This document shows, piece by piece, positions 16,363 through 25,753 of a DNA stretch of 36,067 nt. Source of the stretch: Oscillospiraceae bacterium (GTDB lineage Bacteria; Bacillota; Clostridia; UMGS1883; UMGS1540). The stretch's first letter is position 1; every line of letters begins with the position of its first letter. The translations under genes and the position numbers were made by a program. Where the stretch lies: contig SVJY01000019.1 in assembly GCA_015068765.1 (NCBI GenBank), positions 1-36,067 on the forward strand, read 5' to 3'. The notes under the pieces were generated by a model. The model was given only the letters and a program-made list of their open reading frames with translations, made no database searches and was not told where the DNA came from.

Positions 16363-18178
16363 GGCATACACCTGCCTTCCAGGCGGCCGCACCGCACCCG
16401 CTGCATTTTTCACGGCAGTTGGGCGTGACGGCACCCTTTTGTGCTTCGTGTCGTTCCTTCAAAAGGAAGGCTTTTGAAACGCCGCAGTCAATTACTTCCC
16501 AGGGAAGAAGCTCATCTTCCGCTCTGGCTCTTGTATACCGTTCCATTTCCACGCCGCAGTCGGCAAAGGCCTGCTCCCAGCGTGCATAATCGAAATGCTC
16601 GCTCCAGCCGTCAAAACGGCAGCCCAGCATAACTGCCCGTTCCAAAACGGCACAAAGCCGCCGGTCACCTCGTGCAAAAACGCCTTCCAGAACGCTCAGC
16701 TTGGATTCGTGGTAGTTGATGCTCAAACGCTTGGAACGCACAGTTTCGCAAAGGATTTGCTGCTTTTTCCGCAGTAACGCCGCCGGGTCCTGTGCCTCCC
16801 ATTGGAAGGGGGTGTGCGGCTTGGGGACAAAGGACGAAACACTGGCGGTTATCTGCACCGGCTTTTCGCCCTTCTGCCTAGGGATTTCATAGGCTACGTC
16901 GACTACCTTTTTGGCAAGAAGCGGAATACCGGCTACGTCCTCTTCCGTTTCGTAGGGCAGACCGATCATAAAATACAGCTTGAGGTTTTTATAGCCGCCT
17001 TGGAAGGCAATCCGTGCCGATTCCAGCACGTTTTCTTCCGTAATGCCTTTGTTGATGACATCACGCATCCGCTGTGTACCGGCCTCCGGTGCAAAGGTCA
17101 GACCGGTTTTCCGTACCTTCTGAATTCGTTGCATCAGCTCCATGGAAAAATTGTCAATACGCAGGGAGGGGAGTGCGAGACTGATTTTCTTTTCCTCCGT
17201 CATATCCAGAAGCTTTTCCGTAAAAGGACCGAGGCAGGTATAGTCGCTGGTACTTAAAGAAAGCAGGGAAACCTCCTCATAGCCGGTGTAGTTTATCAGC
17301 TTTTCGGCAAGGTCCAAAAGACGCTCCGGCGAGCGTTCCCGTACCGGGCGATAAATCATACCTGCCTGACAGAAACGGCAACCGCGGATACAGCCGCGAA
17401 ACATTTCAAGGGATACACGGTCATGGACGATTTCCCCGTAAGGTACAATCTGGGTTTCGGGGAAAAAGCAGTTATCCATATCTTTAACAATCCGCTTTTT
17501 TACTTTTTCGGGGGCGGCAGGACACGTCCGCCGGACGGCAACCTGCCTGTCACCGTCATAGTCCGGCACATAGAAGGAGGGAACATATACGCCTTCAATA
17601 CCTGCCACCGTTTCCAAAAAGGCAGATTTAGGCTTGCCACTGTCCTTCCAAAGGCTGAAGGCATCCAGAATTTCCATGTTTACCTCTTCGCCCTCGCCGA
17701 TAATAAAGAAGTCAATAAAATCTGCCATAGGCTCCGGATTCATGGCACAGGAACCACCGGCACAGATAAAGGGATAGTCTTCCGTACGGTCAACAGTTTT
17801 CAGAGGGATGCGGGAAAGCCGGAGCATTTCCAGTACGTTGGTATAGCTCATTTCATACTGTAGGGAAAAGCCCAGCATATCAAAATCCCCTAAGGGATCA
17901 CGGCTCTCCAGTGCGAAAAGGGGCAGATCATGCTTTTCCAGCTCTGCCGCCATATCGTCCCACGGCATAAATGCCCGTTCGCACCATGTGTCCTCCCGGG
18001 TGTTTTTCAGGTGGTATAAAATACGCAGACCGAGGTGGCTCATGCCCACCTCGTATAAATCGGGGAAGCACATACAAAAGCGGATTTTTACATCTGCCGG
18101 GTTTTTATACACAGCACCATATTCTCCGCCGATATACCGGGTAGGCTTTTGCACGGCATTCAGGATTTCTTCAAACAT
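16355..18178 (-). CDS. TIGR03960 family B12-binding-domain radical SAM protein
   Basis: N-terminal B12-binding-like region, rSAM CIRGCRFCQAGMIYRPVRERSPE, 'AGGSCAMNPEPMADFIDFFIIGEGEE'. Confidence 0.9.
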   Translation of the reverse strand: MFEEILNAVQKPTRYIGGEYGAVYKNPADVKIRFCMCFPDLYEVGMSHLGLRILYHLKNTREDTWCERAFMPWDDMAAELEKHDLPLFALESRDPLGDFDMLGFSLQYEMSYTNVLEMLRLSRIPLKTVDRTEDYPFICAGGSCAMNPEPMADFIDFFIIGEGEEVNMEILDAFSLWKDSGKPKSAFLETVAGIEGVYVPSFYVPDYDGDRQVAVRRTCPAAPEKVKKRIVKDMDNCFFPETQIVPYGEIVHDRVSLEMFRGCIRGCRFCQAGMIYRPVRERSPERLLDLAEKLINYTGYEEVSLLSLSTSDYTCLGPFTEKLLDMTEEKKISLALPSLRIDNFSMELMQRIQKVRKTGLTFAPEAGTQRMRDVINKGITEENVLESARIAFQGGYKNLKLYFMIGLPYETEEDVAGIPLLAKKVVDVAYEIPRQKGEKPVQITASVSSFVPKPHTPFQWEAQDPAALLRKKQQILCETVRSKRLSINYHESKLSVLEGVFARGDRRLCAVLERAVMLGCRFDGWSEHFDYARWEQAFADCGVEMERYTRARAEDELLPWEVIDCGVSKAFLLKERHEAQKGAVTPNCREKCSGCGAAAWKAGVCHV

Positions 18179-18196
18179 AAATTCTATACTCCGTTT

Positions 18197-19477
18197 TTAT
18201 TGATACTTATTTCGCCGACGGATTTCCGCCTGCCGGATACGGCGGTTCTTCAGCCGTCTTTTCCGGGTCCGAATGAGGATGAAAACGAGGAGGAGAATAC
18301 AGGCAATACCGTAGAACCAGAGGCTGGAAAAGAGCTTTCCGAACAGTGTGCCGAAAAGGCTACGTTTTGCCACATCCGTATCCGTTACCAGATAGGTTTG
18401 CCCTACCACCTGCTCGCCATACCTGTATTCCACCCGACCCACCACCGTGCCTGCGGCAACGGGGGCTTCCAGGTTTTTATTGATGTATTCGAGACGCTCT
18501 ACCTGTTCGGCAGTTACACCGTCAGGCAAAACGGCGGATACAGCTTCCAGGGTATGTACCGCTACCTTGTCCGTGCCCTTAGCCTTTCGGACGGGAACGG
18601 CTTCGGCGGCGGTATCCTTATCAACGAGGCGGGTGGGGGTACAGTATGCAGCACCCCATTTGAGAAGGGTACGGCTGTCTATGAAGGACATAGTCTGTCC
18701 GTCTACACTTTCCGCACCCAGCACAACGGCAATATACGAGGCATCCTCCGTTTCCGAGGCGGAAACAAGACAGCTTCTTGCTTCGTCCGTATACCCGGTT
18801 TTGATGCCGATGGCGTTGGCGTAGTAATATTCACTCTGGGGATTGAGAAGATGATTCGTAGAGTTTAAATACCGCTTTTCCTCATATTTGTCCGTGGGCT
18901 CCAGAATATAAGAACGCATGGCTACAATCTCTCGGAAATGGGGCAGGGTCAGTGCGTGCCGTGCAAGCAGTGCTAAATCGTAGGCGGTGGTGTAATGCTC
19001 CGGACTGTGCAGACCGTGAGTGTTTACGAAATGGGTGTTCTTTGCACCCAGCTCCATGGCACGGGTGTTCATCATATCCACAAAGCTGCTAATGTCACCG
19101 GCAATGTGCTCGGCAATAACATTTGCCGCATCGTTTGCGGAGCAGATCAAAAGGGAATACACCAAATCCCGGAGGGAGAAAACCTCGCCGTCAAAAAGAC
19201 CGGCCTTACTGCTGTCATAGCTGATGCTGTTGACAGCGTTGAAGCTGACGGATACCATATCGTCCAGATTCCCTTTCTCCAGGGCCAATATCGCTGTCAT
19301 CACCTTTGTAGTGCTGGCGGGGTATGCTCTCGTATGTGCGTTCTTTTCGTACAGCACAACGCCTGTTTTTGCATCTGTCAGAATCGCATAGGGGGCAGAA
19401 ACAGACGGTGCCGCTTCGACAAATGAGGACAGAAGCGGAAGTAAAATTAGGCAAACCGCCAAAAGCTTTCGTTTCAA
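18197..19477 (-). CDS. D-alanyl-D-alanine carboxypeptidase (DacF/PBP5-like)
   Basis: Signal peptide; SxxK (ASTTKVM), SAN (CSANDAANVIAEH), KTG (IKTGYTDEA), C-terminal TM anchor; TTG start at 19477 preceded by AGGAGG. Confidence 0.92.
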   Translation of the reverse strand: MKRKLLAVCLILLPLLSSFVEAAPSVSAPYAILTDAKTGVVLYEKNAHTRAYPASTTKVMTAILALEKGNLDDMVSVSFNAVNSISYDSSKAGLFDGEVFSLRDLVYSLLICSANDAANVIAEHIAGDISSFVDMMNTRAMELGAKNTHFVNTHGLHSPEHYTTAYDLALLARHALTLPHFREIVAMRSYILEPTDKYEEKRYLNSTNHLLNPQSEYYYANAIGIKTGYTDEARSCLVSASETEDASYIAVVLGAESVDGQTMSFIDSRTLLKWGAAYCTPTRLVDKDTAAEAVPVRKAKGTDKVAVHTLEAVSAVLPDGVTAEQVERLEYINKNLEAPVAAGTVVGRVEYRYGEQVVGQTYLVTDTDVAKRSLFGTLFGKLFSSLWFYGIACILLLVFILIRTRKRRLKNRRIRQAEIRRRNKYQ

Positions 19478-19522
19478 AATGAAACCTCCTTTGCTAAAAA
19501 GAAAAATATTTTTAAATTTTAA

Positions 19523-19551
19523 TTGAAAAATCCCGGATAATGTTATATAAT
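19523..19551 (+). promoter_or_regulatory. Sigma-A-like promoter of the two-component operon
   Basis: TTGAAA-17-TATAAT. Confidence 0.6.
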
Positions 19552-19629
19552 ATACCAAATAGAGGCTAAAAGCAAGGCTTTTTTGCAAAAAAATAGAAAA
19601 AACCGGTACGGGGAAGGAGAAAAACGGCA

Positions 19630-20313
19630 TTGAAGATATTGATTGTGGATGATGAAAAGCTTCTTGTAAAAGGAATAAAATTTAATTTTGAACAGGAAGG
19701 CTTTCAGGTAGAGACGGCCTACGACGGGGAGGAAGCCTTGAAGCTTGCAAGGGACAAAAGTATTGATATTATCATTCTCGATTTAATGCTGCCGAAGGTT
19801 GACGGCTTGTCTGTTTGCCAGAAAATCCGTGAATTTTCCCGTGTACCGATTATTATGCTGACGGCTAAGACGGAGGACATGGATAAAATTATGGGTCTGG
19901 AATATGGGGCGGATGACTATATGACGAAGCCCTTCAATATTCTGGAGCTGAAGGCAAGAGTAAAGGCAATCATGCGTCGCAGCAGCGGCACCGGTACGGA
20001 GCCTGCCAGAACAAGCCGTAATACCGGCGAGGTTTCTCTTGACTATAATCTTCGGAAAATCCGTATTGGCGACCGGTGGATTGAGCTGACGGCAAAGGAA
20101 TTTGATCTCATTGACCTTTTGGTTTCCAATGCGGGAAAGGTGTACTCCAGAGAAAGCCTTCTGGATATTGTGTGGGGCTATGATTACCCCGGAGATATCC
20201 GCACGGTGGACGTGCATGTACGCCGTCTCCGCGAGAAAATCGAACCGAATCCCGCCGAACCGAAATACATTATTACCAAGTGGGGGGTAGGGTACTATTT
20301 TCAGGAAAATTAA
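19630..20313 (+). CDS. OmpR/PhoB-family response regulator
   Basis: KILIVDDEKLLVKGI, IIILDLMLPKVDG, IIMLTAK, winged-helix VHVRRLREKIEPNPAEPKYIITKWGVGY; TTG start with AAGGAGA RBS. Confidence 0.95.
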   Translation: MKILIVDDEKLLVKGIKFNFEQEGFQVETAYDGEEALKLARDKSIDIIILDLMLPKVDGLSVCQKIREFSRVPIIMLTAKTEDMDKIMGLEYGADDYMTKPFNILELKARVKAIMRRSSGTGTEPARTSRNTGEVSLDYNLRKIRIGDRWIELTAKEFDLIDLLVSNAGKVYSRESLLDIVWGYDYPGDIRTVDVHVRRLREKIEPNPAEPKYIITKWGVGYYFQEN

Positions 20314-21730
20314 ACTGTTTTTTACCAGTCTCCGCCTCCGGCTTTTGGCCACGTATTTTATCGTGATTGTTCTCGGTCTTGTGGTCATGCTTCTCTGTAT
20401 TTTACAGGCGGTACAGCGTTATAGCCTGCAAAACCGTTCTGCCACACTTTTGGAGGAAGCCAATATTGCGGCAGGCTTTGCAGGGGAATATATTATGGGG
20501 ACAGCGGATGTGGCGGCTTTTTCACCGGCGATGTTCACAACAGACCGAACGGACCGCGTGATGCTTTTGGACAAGGACAGCCGAGTGCTTTTCGACAGCG
20601 GTGCATCAGCGGCACAACGGGGAAAGATTCTGTCGGCGCCGTGGGTATTGAAGGCCTTTTCCGGCGAAAACGTTGTGAACCGGACGGAGGAAAACGGCGA
20701 GCATCTTATGGAAGTGGCTGTGCCTGTCTACAGTGGCCGTATGGTTGTGGGCGTTTTGTTCTCTAAGTCTTCCACCGAGGATTTGTATACCTTTTTTGCC
20801 CATATCCGTTATCGCCTTGTGGTCATAGGCATTGCCGCCAGCCTTCTGGTGGGGCTGTTTTGCGTTTTCGTTTCCGCCATTTTCTCGGTGCCGATTTCTC
20901 GGCTGACCGGGCAAATTAAGGAAATGAGCGAAACCGATGCACACAAGCTGGAAAACATTCGGGGCGGCAACGAAATAACGGAGCTGGTTTCCGCCTTCAA
21001 TTTGATGGTGGAACGAATCGATGACCTAGATAACCGGCGGCAGGAATTTGTTTCCAATGCTTCCCACGAGCTGAAAACGCCGCTGAGCTCCATTAAGCTG
21101 ATTTGCGACTCGCTTTTGCAGAACCCCGATACAGACCGTGCCATGGTCAATGAGTTTCTGGCAGATATGAACGGGCAGGTAGACAGGCTTACCCGTATTG
21201 TCAATAAACTTTTGAGTCTCACAAAGCTGGACTCTTTCACCGAAGAAGAGACCGAGGCTTTCAGCTTTTCTACGCTGAATTTGCAGATTCTGGTGCAGAA
21301 TGTGGTGCGGGCACTATCACCTTTGGCAGAGAATAAGAATATTATGATAGAAACGCATATGCAGGAAAGCGTCTTTCTCCGGGTAGATGCAGACAAAATC
21401 TGGGAGGCAGTGTATAACATTCTGGATAACAGCATCAAATACACGCCGGAGGACGGTCGTGTTTACGTGGAGCTGTATCGGGACGAAGACAATGTTTATA
21501 TCACCGTGTCCGACAACGGCATCGGTATGGCAGAGGGTGAAGTTTCCAAGATTTTTGACCGGTTCTACCGGGTAGATAAGGCCAGAGCCAGGGAAACCGG
21601 CGGCACAGGTCTGGGTCTTTCCATTGCCCTCAGTGCCGTGGAGCTACACGGCGGGTATATCGAAGTAGAAAGCCGGGAGGAGGAAGGCAGTCTTTTCCGG
21701 ATTGTTCTGCCGGTCACCAATGACTTGTAG
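20297..21730 (+). CDS. HAMP-domain sensor histidine kinase
   Basis: H-box FVSNASHELKTPLSSIKL, N-box NILDNSIKYTPEDG, G-boxes VSDNGIGM and GGTGLGLSIA; ORF track start is 20345 (TTG), but the frame is open to 20291 and the N-terminus may start at a non-standard codon at 20297 (ATT) or 20315 (CTG). Confidence 0.88.
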   Translation: MFRKIKLFFTSLRLRLLATYFIVIVLGLVVMLLCILQAVQRYSLQNRSATLLEEANIAAGFAGEYIMGTADVAAFSPAMFTTDRTDRVMLLDKDSRVLFDSGASAAQRGKILSAPWVLKAFSGENVVNRTEENGEHLMEVAVPVYSGRMVVGVLFSKSSTEDLYTFFAHIRYRLVVIGIAASLLVGLFCVFVSAIFSVPISRLTGQIKEMSETDAHKLENIRGGNEITELVSAFNLMVERIDDLDNRRQEFVSNASHELKTPLSSIKLICDSLLQNPDTDRAMVNEFLADMNGQVDRLTRIVNKLLSLTKLDSFTEEETEAFSFSTLNLQILVQNVVRALSPLAENKNIMIETHMQESVFLRVDADKIWEAVYNILDNSIKYTPEDGRVYVELYRDEDNVYITVSDNGIGMAEGEVSKIFDRFYRVDKARARETGGTGLGLSIALSAVELHGGYIEVESREEEGSLFRIVLPVTNDL

Positions 21731-21755
21731 AAAAGGGAAGAGGCTGTGGAAGGAT

Positions 21756-22643
21756 ATGAAAAAAATACTGATAGCTCTGTGCGTGCTGTGCCTTCTGACC
21801 GGTTGTGCTCCAAAGACAGATGCGGAGGTTCGGCTGTATTTCACAGACAGGGACAGACAGGAGATTGTACAGGAAACCCGTAAGGTGAAAACGGAAGGGA
21901 CGCTTTTGGAGACGGCAGTTCGTTCTCTTTTGGAAGGACCGAAAAGAGCGGGGCAAAGCCGGGTTATTCCGAAGGGGACCGACCTTCTCGACATCAAAAT
22001 CATCGGTACGATGGCAGAGATAAACCTCTCCGAAGCCTTTGATACAGGTACACCACAGGACAGACTTTTGTCCCGGTATACACTGATATCTACCGCCTGT
22101 GCAGTATCCGGCGTACAGAAGGTTAAGCTTTTTGTGGAGGGAAAACCGCTTGTCAGCCTACAGGACGGCAGTGTACTTGGGGCACTGGGGGCGGCAGATT
22201 TATCCCTTACCGGTCCGGGCAGTGGGGCAGAACAGCTTCTGACACTCTATTTCCCGGATGCAAATGCTACTTGTCTTCTGGCGGAAACGCGTCAGGTTAC
22301 ACTGACAGAGGGCGAGCCCGTGGCGTATGCCATTGTGAAGGAGCTTCTGCGGGGACCATCGTCCACCCATCTGGTATCGGGCTTTTCCAAGGATACCGCC
22401 GTGCTTTCTGTGGAAACGAGAGAAGGCATCTGCTTTGTGAATATGAACAAGGCGTTTCTGACAGATAATACCGGAAACCGAGACTGGGAAACCGTTGCAC
22501 TGTACTCTGTGGTCAATTCTCTTTCCACACTGCCGGAGGTCCGGAGTGTTCGATTCCTTGTAGAGGGGCGGACAGTGGAAAAATTCGGCAGCTACAGCCT
22601 TACGAAGGCATATACAGAAAACGAAAGACTATATTTTACATAG
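21756..22643 (+). CDS. GerMN-domain lipoprotein (two GerMN-like domains)
   Basis: Lipobox LLTGC after MKKILIALCVLC; two repeated GerMN-like units (about residues 25-150 and 160-285). Confidence 0.85.
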   Translation: MKKILIALCVLCLLTGCAPKTDAEVRLYFTDRDRQEIVQETRKVKTEGTLLETAVRSLLEGPKRAGQSRVIPKGTDLLDIKIIGTMAEINLSEAFDTGTPQDRLLSRYTLISTACAVSGVQKVKLFVEGKPLVSLQDGSVLGALGAADLSLTGPGSGAEQLLTLYFPDANATCLLAETRQVTLTEGEPVAYAIVKELLRGPSSTHLVSGFSKDTAVLSVETREGICFVNMNKAFLTDNTGNRDWETVALYSVVNSLSTLPEVRSVRFLVEGRTVEKFGSYSLTKAYTENERLYFT

Positions 22644-22696
22644 GACGCACCCGATTTCCGGGGAGACATATAAAAGCAAGAAAGGAACCGAAGCAC

Positions 22697-24040
22697 ATGA
22701 AAAAAACATTTGAGGAGCTGTGTAAGGCCGCCGGTGCGGCGTATTCCATCGACGCACCGCTGTACCAACGCTACAACGTAAAGCGTGGTCTCAGAAATGC
22801 AGACAATACCGGCGTTTTGGTAGGTCTTACCAATATCGGCGATGCACATGGCTATATTGTAAATGAAGGGGATAAAATTCCGGAGCAAGGTGTCTTGCGG
22901 TATCGGGGCATTGATGTGTACGATATTGTCAGTGCCTGCCGGGCAGAGGATCGTCACGGCTTTGAGGAAATTACCTACCTTCTTTTGTTTGGCGTATTGC
23001 CCACGACAGAGGAGCTGAAGCGTTTTACGGCACTTTTGGGCAGTCTGCGTAACTTGCCGGAGGGCTTTACAGAGGATATGATTCTGAAGGCACCCAGCCA
23101 GAATATTATGAACAAGCTGGCACGTGCCGTTCTGGCAAGCTACTCCTATGACGATAATCCGGACGATATTTCGCTGGAGAATATGCTGCGGCAATCCATT
23201 GAGCTTATTGCCCGGATTCCCACCATGGTCACATATGGCTATTACGCCAAGGCACACTACTATGACAAAAAGAGCTTAATTATTCATGCACCTGACCCCA
23301 CACTCTCCACGGCAGCTAACTTCCTGCGGATGATTCGGCCGGATAATAGCTTCACAAAGCTGGAGGCAGATACGCTGGATGAATGTTTGATTATCCATGC
23401 AGAGCATGGCGGTGGTAATAACTCCTCCTTTACAACGCACGTTGTATCCTCCACGGGTACGGATACGTATTCCGCGATTGCTTCGGCAGTCGGGTCTTTG
23501 AAGGGACCGCTCCACGGCGGTGCAAACATCAAGGTACGTGAAATGATTGACAACTTCAAGAAGAATGTCAAGGATATCACAAGCCGGGAGGAAGTGGGTG
23601 CCTATATCGAAAAGGTGCTCCGCAAGGAAGCCTTTGACGGTGCCGGCCTGATTTACGGTATGGGTCATGCGATTTATACCTTAAGCGATCCCCGTGCGAA
23701 AATCCTTAAGGAAAAGGCACTGGAGCTGGCGAAAGAAAAGGGAAGAGAAGACGAATTTACGCTGTACGCCCTCATTGAAGAGCTGACGCCGTCAATCTTC
23801 TGCTCTGTAAAGGGCGTGGAAAAAGATATGTGTGCCAACGTGGACCTGTACTCCGGCTTTGTGTACAGTATGCTAGGTATTCCCCACGAGCTGTATACAC
23901 CGCTCTTTGCTATATCCAGAACGGCCGGTTGGTGTGCACACCGTATGGAAGAGGTGCTTTGCGGCGGTAAAATTATCCGTCCGGCATACAAAAACGTATT
24001 CCGTAAAAAGGAATACGAACCCATTATGGGAAGGAAATAA
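22697..24040 (+). CDS. Citrate/2-methylcitrate synthase
   Basis: GVLRYRGIDVYDIV, HAEHGGGNNSSFTTHVVSSTGTDTYSAIASAVGSLKGPLHGGAN, YGMGHAIYTLSDPRA. Confidence 0.94.
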   Translation: MKKTFEELCKAAGAAYSIDAPLYQRYNVKRGLRNADNTGVLVGLTNIGDAHGYIVNEGDKIPEQGVLRYRGIDVYDIVSACRAEDRHGFEEITYLLLFGVLPTTEELKRFTALLGSLRNLPEGFTEDMILKAPSQNIMNKLARAVLASYSYDDNPDDISLENMLRQSIELIARIPTMVTYGYYAKAHYYDKKSLIIHAPDPTLSTAANFLRMIRPDNSFTKLEADTLDECLIIHAEHGGGNNSSFTTHVVSSTGTDTYSAIASAVGSLKGPLHGGANIKVREMIDNFKKNVKDITSREEVGAYIEKVLRKEAFDGAGLIYGMGHAIYTLSDPRAKILKEKALELAKEKGREDEFTLYALIEELTPSIFCSVKGVEKDMCANVDLYSGFVYSMLGIPHELYTPLFAISRTAGWCAHRMEEVLCGGKIIRPAYKNVFRKKEYEPIMGRK

Positions 24041-24065
24041 AAAATCAGGAAAGGATGTGCAGTAC

Positions 24066-24425
24066 ATGGAATTTTGGGAAAATGTGAAGGAAAAAGTCGG
24101 TCACGTAACGCAAAAGGTTGCCAAAAAATCAACGGAATTGGTAGAGGTTACGAAGCTGAAAATGTCCATTTCCGAAACAGAGGCTTCTATCGACAAGACG
24201 TTCAGGAAGATGGGAGAGGCACTTTATGAAGCATATAAAACCGGTGCTGAATCCTATGTTTCCTTGGAGGAGTCCTGTGAAGAAATTGATGCGGCATATG
24301 CCCGAATCGAGGAACTGCGGGCACGGGTGAATGAGCTGAAAGATACAAAGCTCTGCCCAAGCTGTAAAAAAGAAATGGAGCTGGATGCAGTATACTGTTC
24401 TGGCTGCGGCGAACATCTGGAATAA
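24066..24425 (+). CDS. Coiled-coil protein with C-terminal zinc ribbon
   Basis: C-terminal LCPSCKKEMELDAVYCSGCGEHL; helical N-terminal region. Confidence 0.75.
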   Translation: MEFWENVKEKVGHVTQKVAKKSTELVEVTKLKMSISETEASIDKTFRKMGEALYEAYKTGAESYVSLEESCEEIDAAYARIEELRARVNELKDTKLCPSCKKEMELDAVYCSGCGEHLE

Positions 24426-24441
24426 ACGTGAAAAACCAGAA

Positions 24442-24480
24442 ACAGCCCTGAAAACATCGAGTTTTCAGGGCTGTCCTTTA
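24442..24480 (+). terminator. Intrinsic terminator
   Basis: ACAGCCCTGAAAAC...GTTTTCAGGGCTGT + CCTTTA. Confidence 0.8.
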
Positions 24481-24495
24481 CTCACTTTTATGTGC

Positions 24496-24723
24496 TTATA
24501 CGATGTAGGGCTTCAGCTCTTCGCAAATCGCTTCCGGGGAATCCGTATGTAATTCCACGCAGATGGGCTTGCCTAAATCTAAGCTGAAAATACCCATAAT
24601 CGATTTTGCATCAACAACGTAACGACCGGAGGTTAAATCCACCTCAAAGTCATACTTATTCACGATGTTGACAAAGTTCTTCACGTCTGTAATGGATTTT
24701 AATGCGACGCTAACTGTTTTCAT
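24496..24723 (-). CDS. HPr-family protein lacking the active-site His
   Basis: 75 aa, KYDFEVDLTSGRYVVDAKSIMGIFSLDLGKPICVEL aligns to HPr around Ser46; HPr 'GIHARPA' motif replaced by 'SITDVKNF'. Confidence 0.82.
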   Translation of the reverse strand: MKTVSVALKSITDVKNFVNIVNKYDFEVDLTSGRYVVDAKSIMGIFSLDLGKPICVELHTDSPEAICEELKPYIV

Positions 24724-24799
24724 AATTTTTTACCTCCTCTGTATAATTCCTCCTTCTATTATATAGTATTTTTGAAAAAAGTCAAGCTTTTTTTATACT

Positions 24800-25411
24800 T
24801 TATTCCCCACACGCCTCAATTTTTACCACAGAAATTTCATAGGCGGTTTTGGATATATAGGAATCCTCCGCCGTACGCTTACGATATTCCCTGGATTGAA
24901 TGCGGCCGGAGAGACGTACCTTGTCTCCCACATTCAGCGTCCGGGAAAAGCGTGCGTTACGTCCCCATGCAATACAGGGAATATAATCAGATTTATTGTA
25001 GGAACGGTTTACAGCCAGAAGCATATCGGAAATTTCCCGTCCGAAGGGGGTATGACGGTAGACAGGCGGCTTGCAGATGAAGCCAACCAAAACAATTTCG
25101 TTGGGTGGGGTATCGCTCTCTCCTTCTGGAAAACTGATTTCTCTGGCAAAAAGCGTCAGCATCAGACGGTTTCCCTCATCGCTGTAATTATTATAGGAAC
25201 GGAACTGTCCTGCAATTTCCACCCGATCACCGGGGTGTAGCGACGCAGGATCACAAAGCCGTTCCGATACGGTTACGGGAATGCTGTCTCTGGCTTCGCT
25301 CAGCCGGGGAACGCAAACGTGGAAGGTATAAAAGCCTTCCCCGTATACGCTGTGGCTGAAAACGGCCTCGTCTTCAATGATGCCGGAAATTAAAGCTGTG
25401 TTTGTTTCCAT
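24800..25411 (-). CDS. Single-stranded DNA-binding protein, two tandem OB folds
   Basis: Two SSB-like units: ISGIIEDEAVFSH...VEIAGQFRSYNN...LTLFAREI and IVLVGFICKPPVYRHTPFGREISDMLLAVNRSYNKSDYIPCIAWGRNARFSRTLNVGDKVRLSGRIQSREY. Confidence 0.85.
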   Translation of the reverse strand: METNTALISGIIEDEAVFSHSVYGEGFYTFHVCVPRLSEARDSIPVTVSERLCDPASLHPGDRVEIAGQFRSYNNYSDEGNRLMLTLFAREISFPEGESDTPPNEIVLVGFICKPPVYRHTPFGREISDMLLAVNRSYNKSDYIPCIAWGRNARFSRTLNVGDKVRLSGRIQSREYRKRTAEDSYISKTAYEISVVKIEACGE

Positions 25412-25680
25412 AATTGTTTCTCCTTCCAAAATGTATCTCTCCTTTTTCCATAAGTTTATGCAGTATACTGCGAAAATATTTTTTCGGGTTGCCGGCCGGC
25501 ATGGAAATATCTTCCAGATATTTCATAGTATACCATATTTTGGAAATCATTGCAAGAATAATTTTGAAAAAATGGAAAAATTTTACATAAGAAGACTTCG
25601 GCAAAAATCAAAGGTGGAAAAAGACAAGGGAAAAAAGGGCTTTTGCGCGTTGTCAGACACAACAGTATCCAATAAAAGCC

Positions 25681-25709
25681 TTGACAATTTCAGGAGAATG
25701 CGATACAAT
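25681..25709 (+). promoter_or_regulatory. Sigma-A promoter of glnN
   Basis: TTGACA-17-TACAAT. Confidence 0.7.
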
Positions 25710-25753
25710 AAAAAGCAGAAATGTTCAAAAGAGCAGGAAGGAAAAACAAAGTT

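Noticed and set aside
25630-25720. GlnR/TnrA-type operator upstream of glnN
   Set aside because: Sequence TGTCAGACACAACAG does not fit TGTNAN7TNACA
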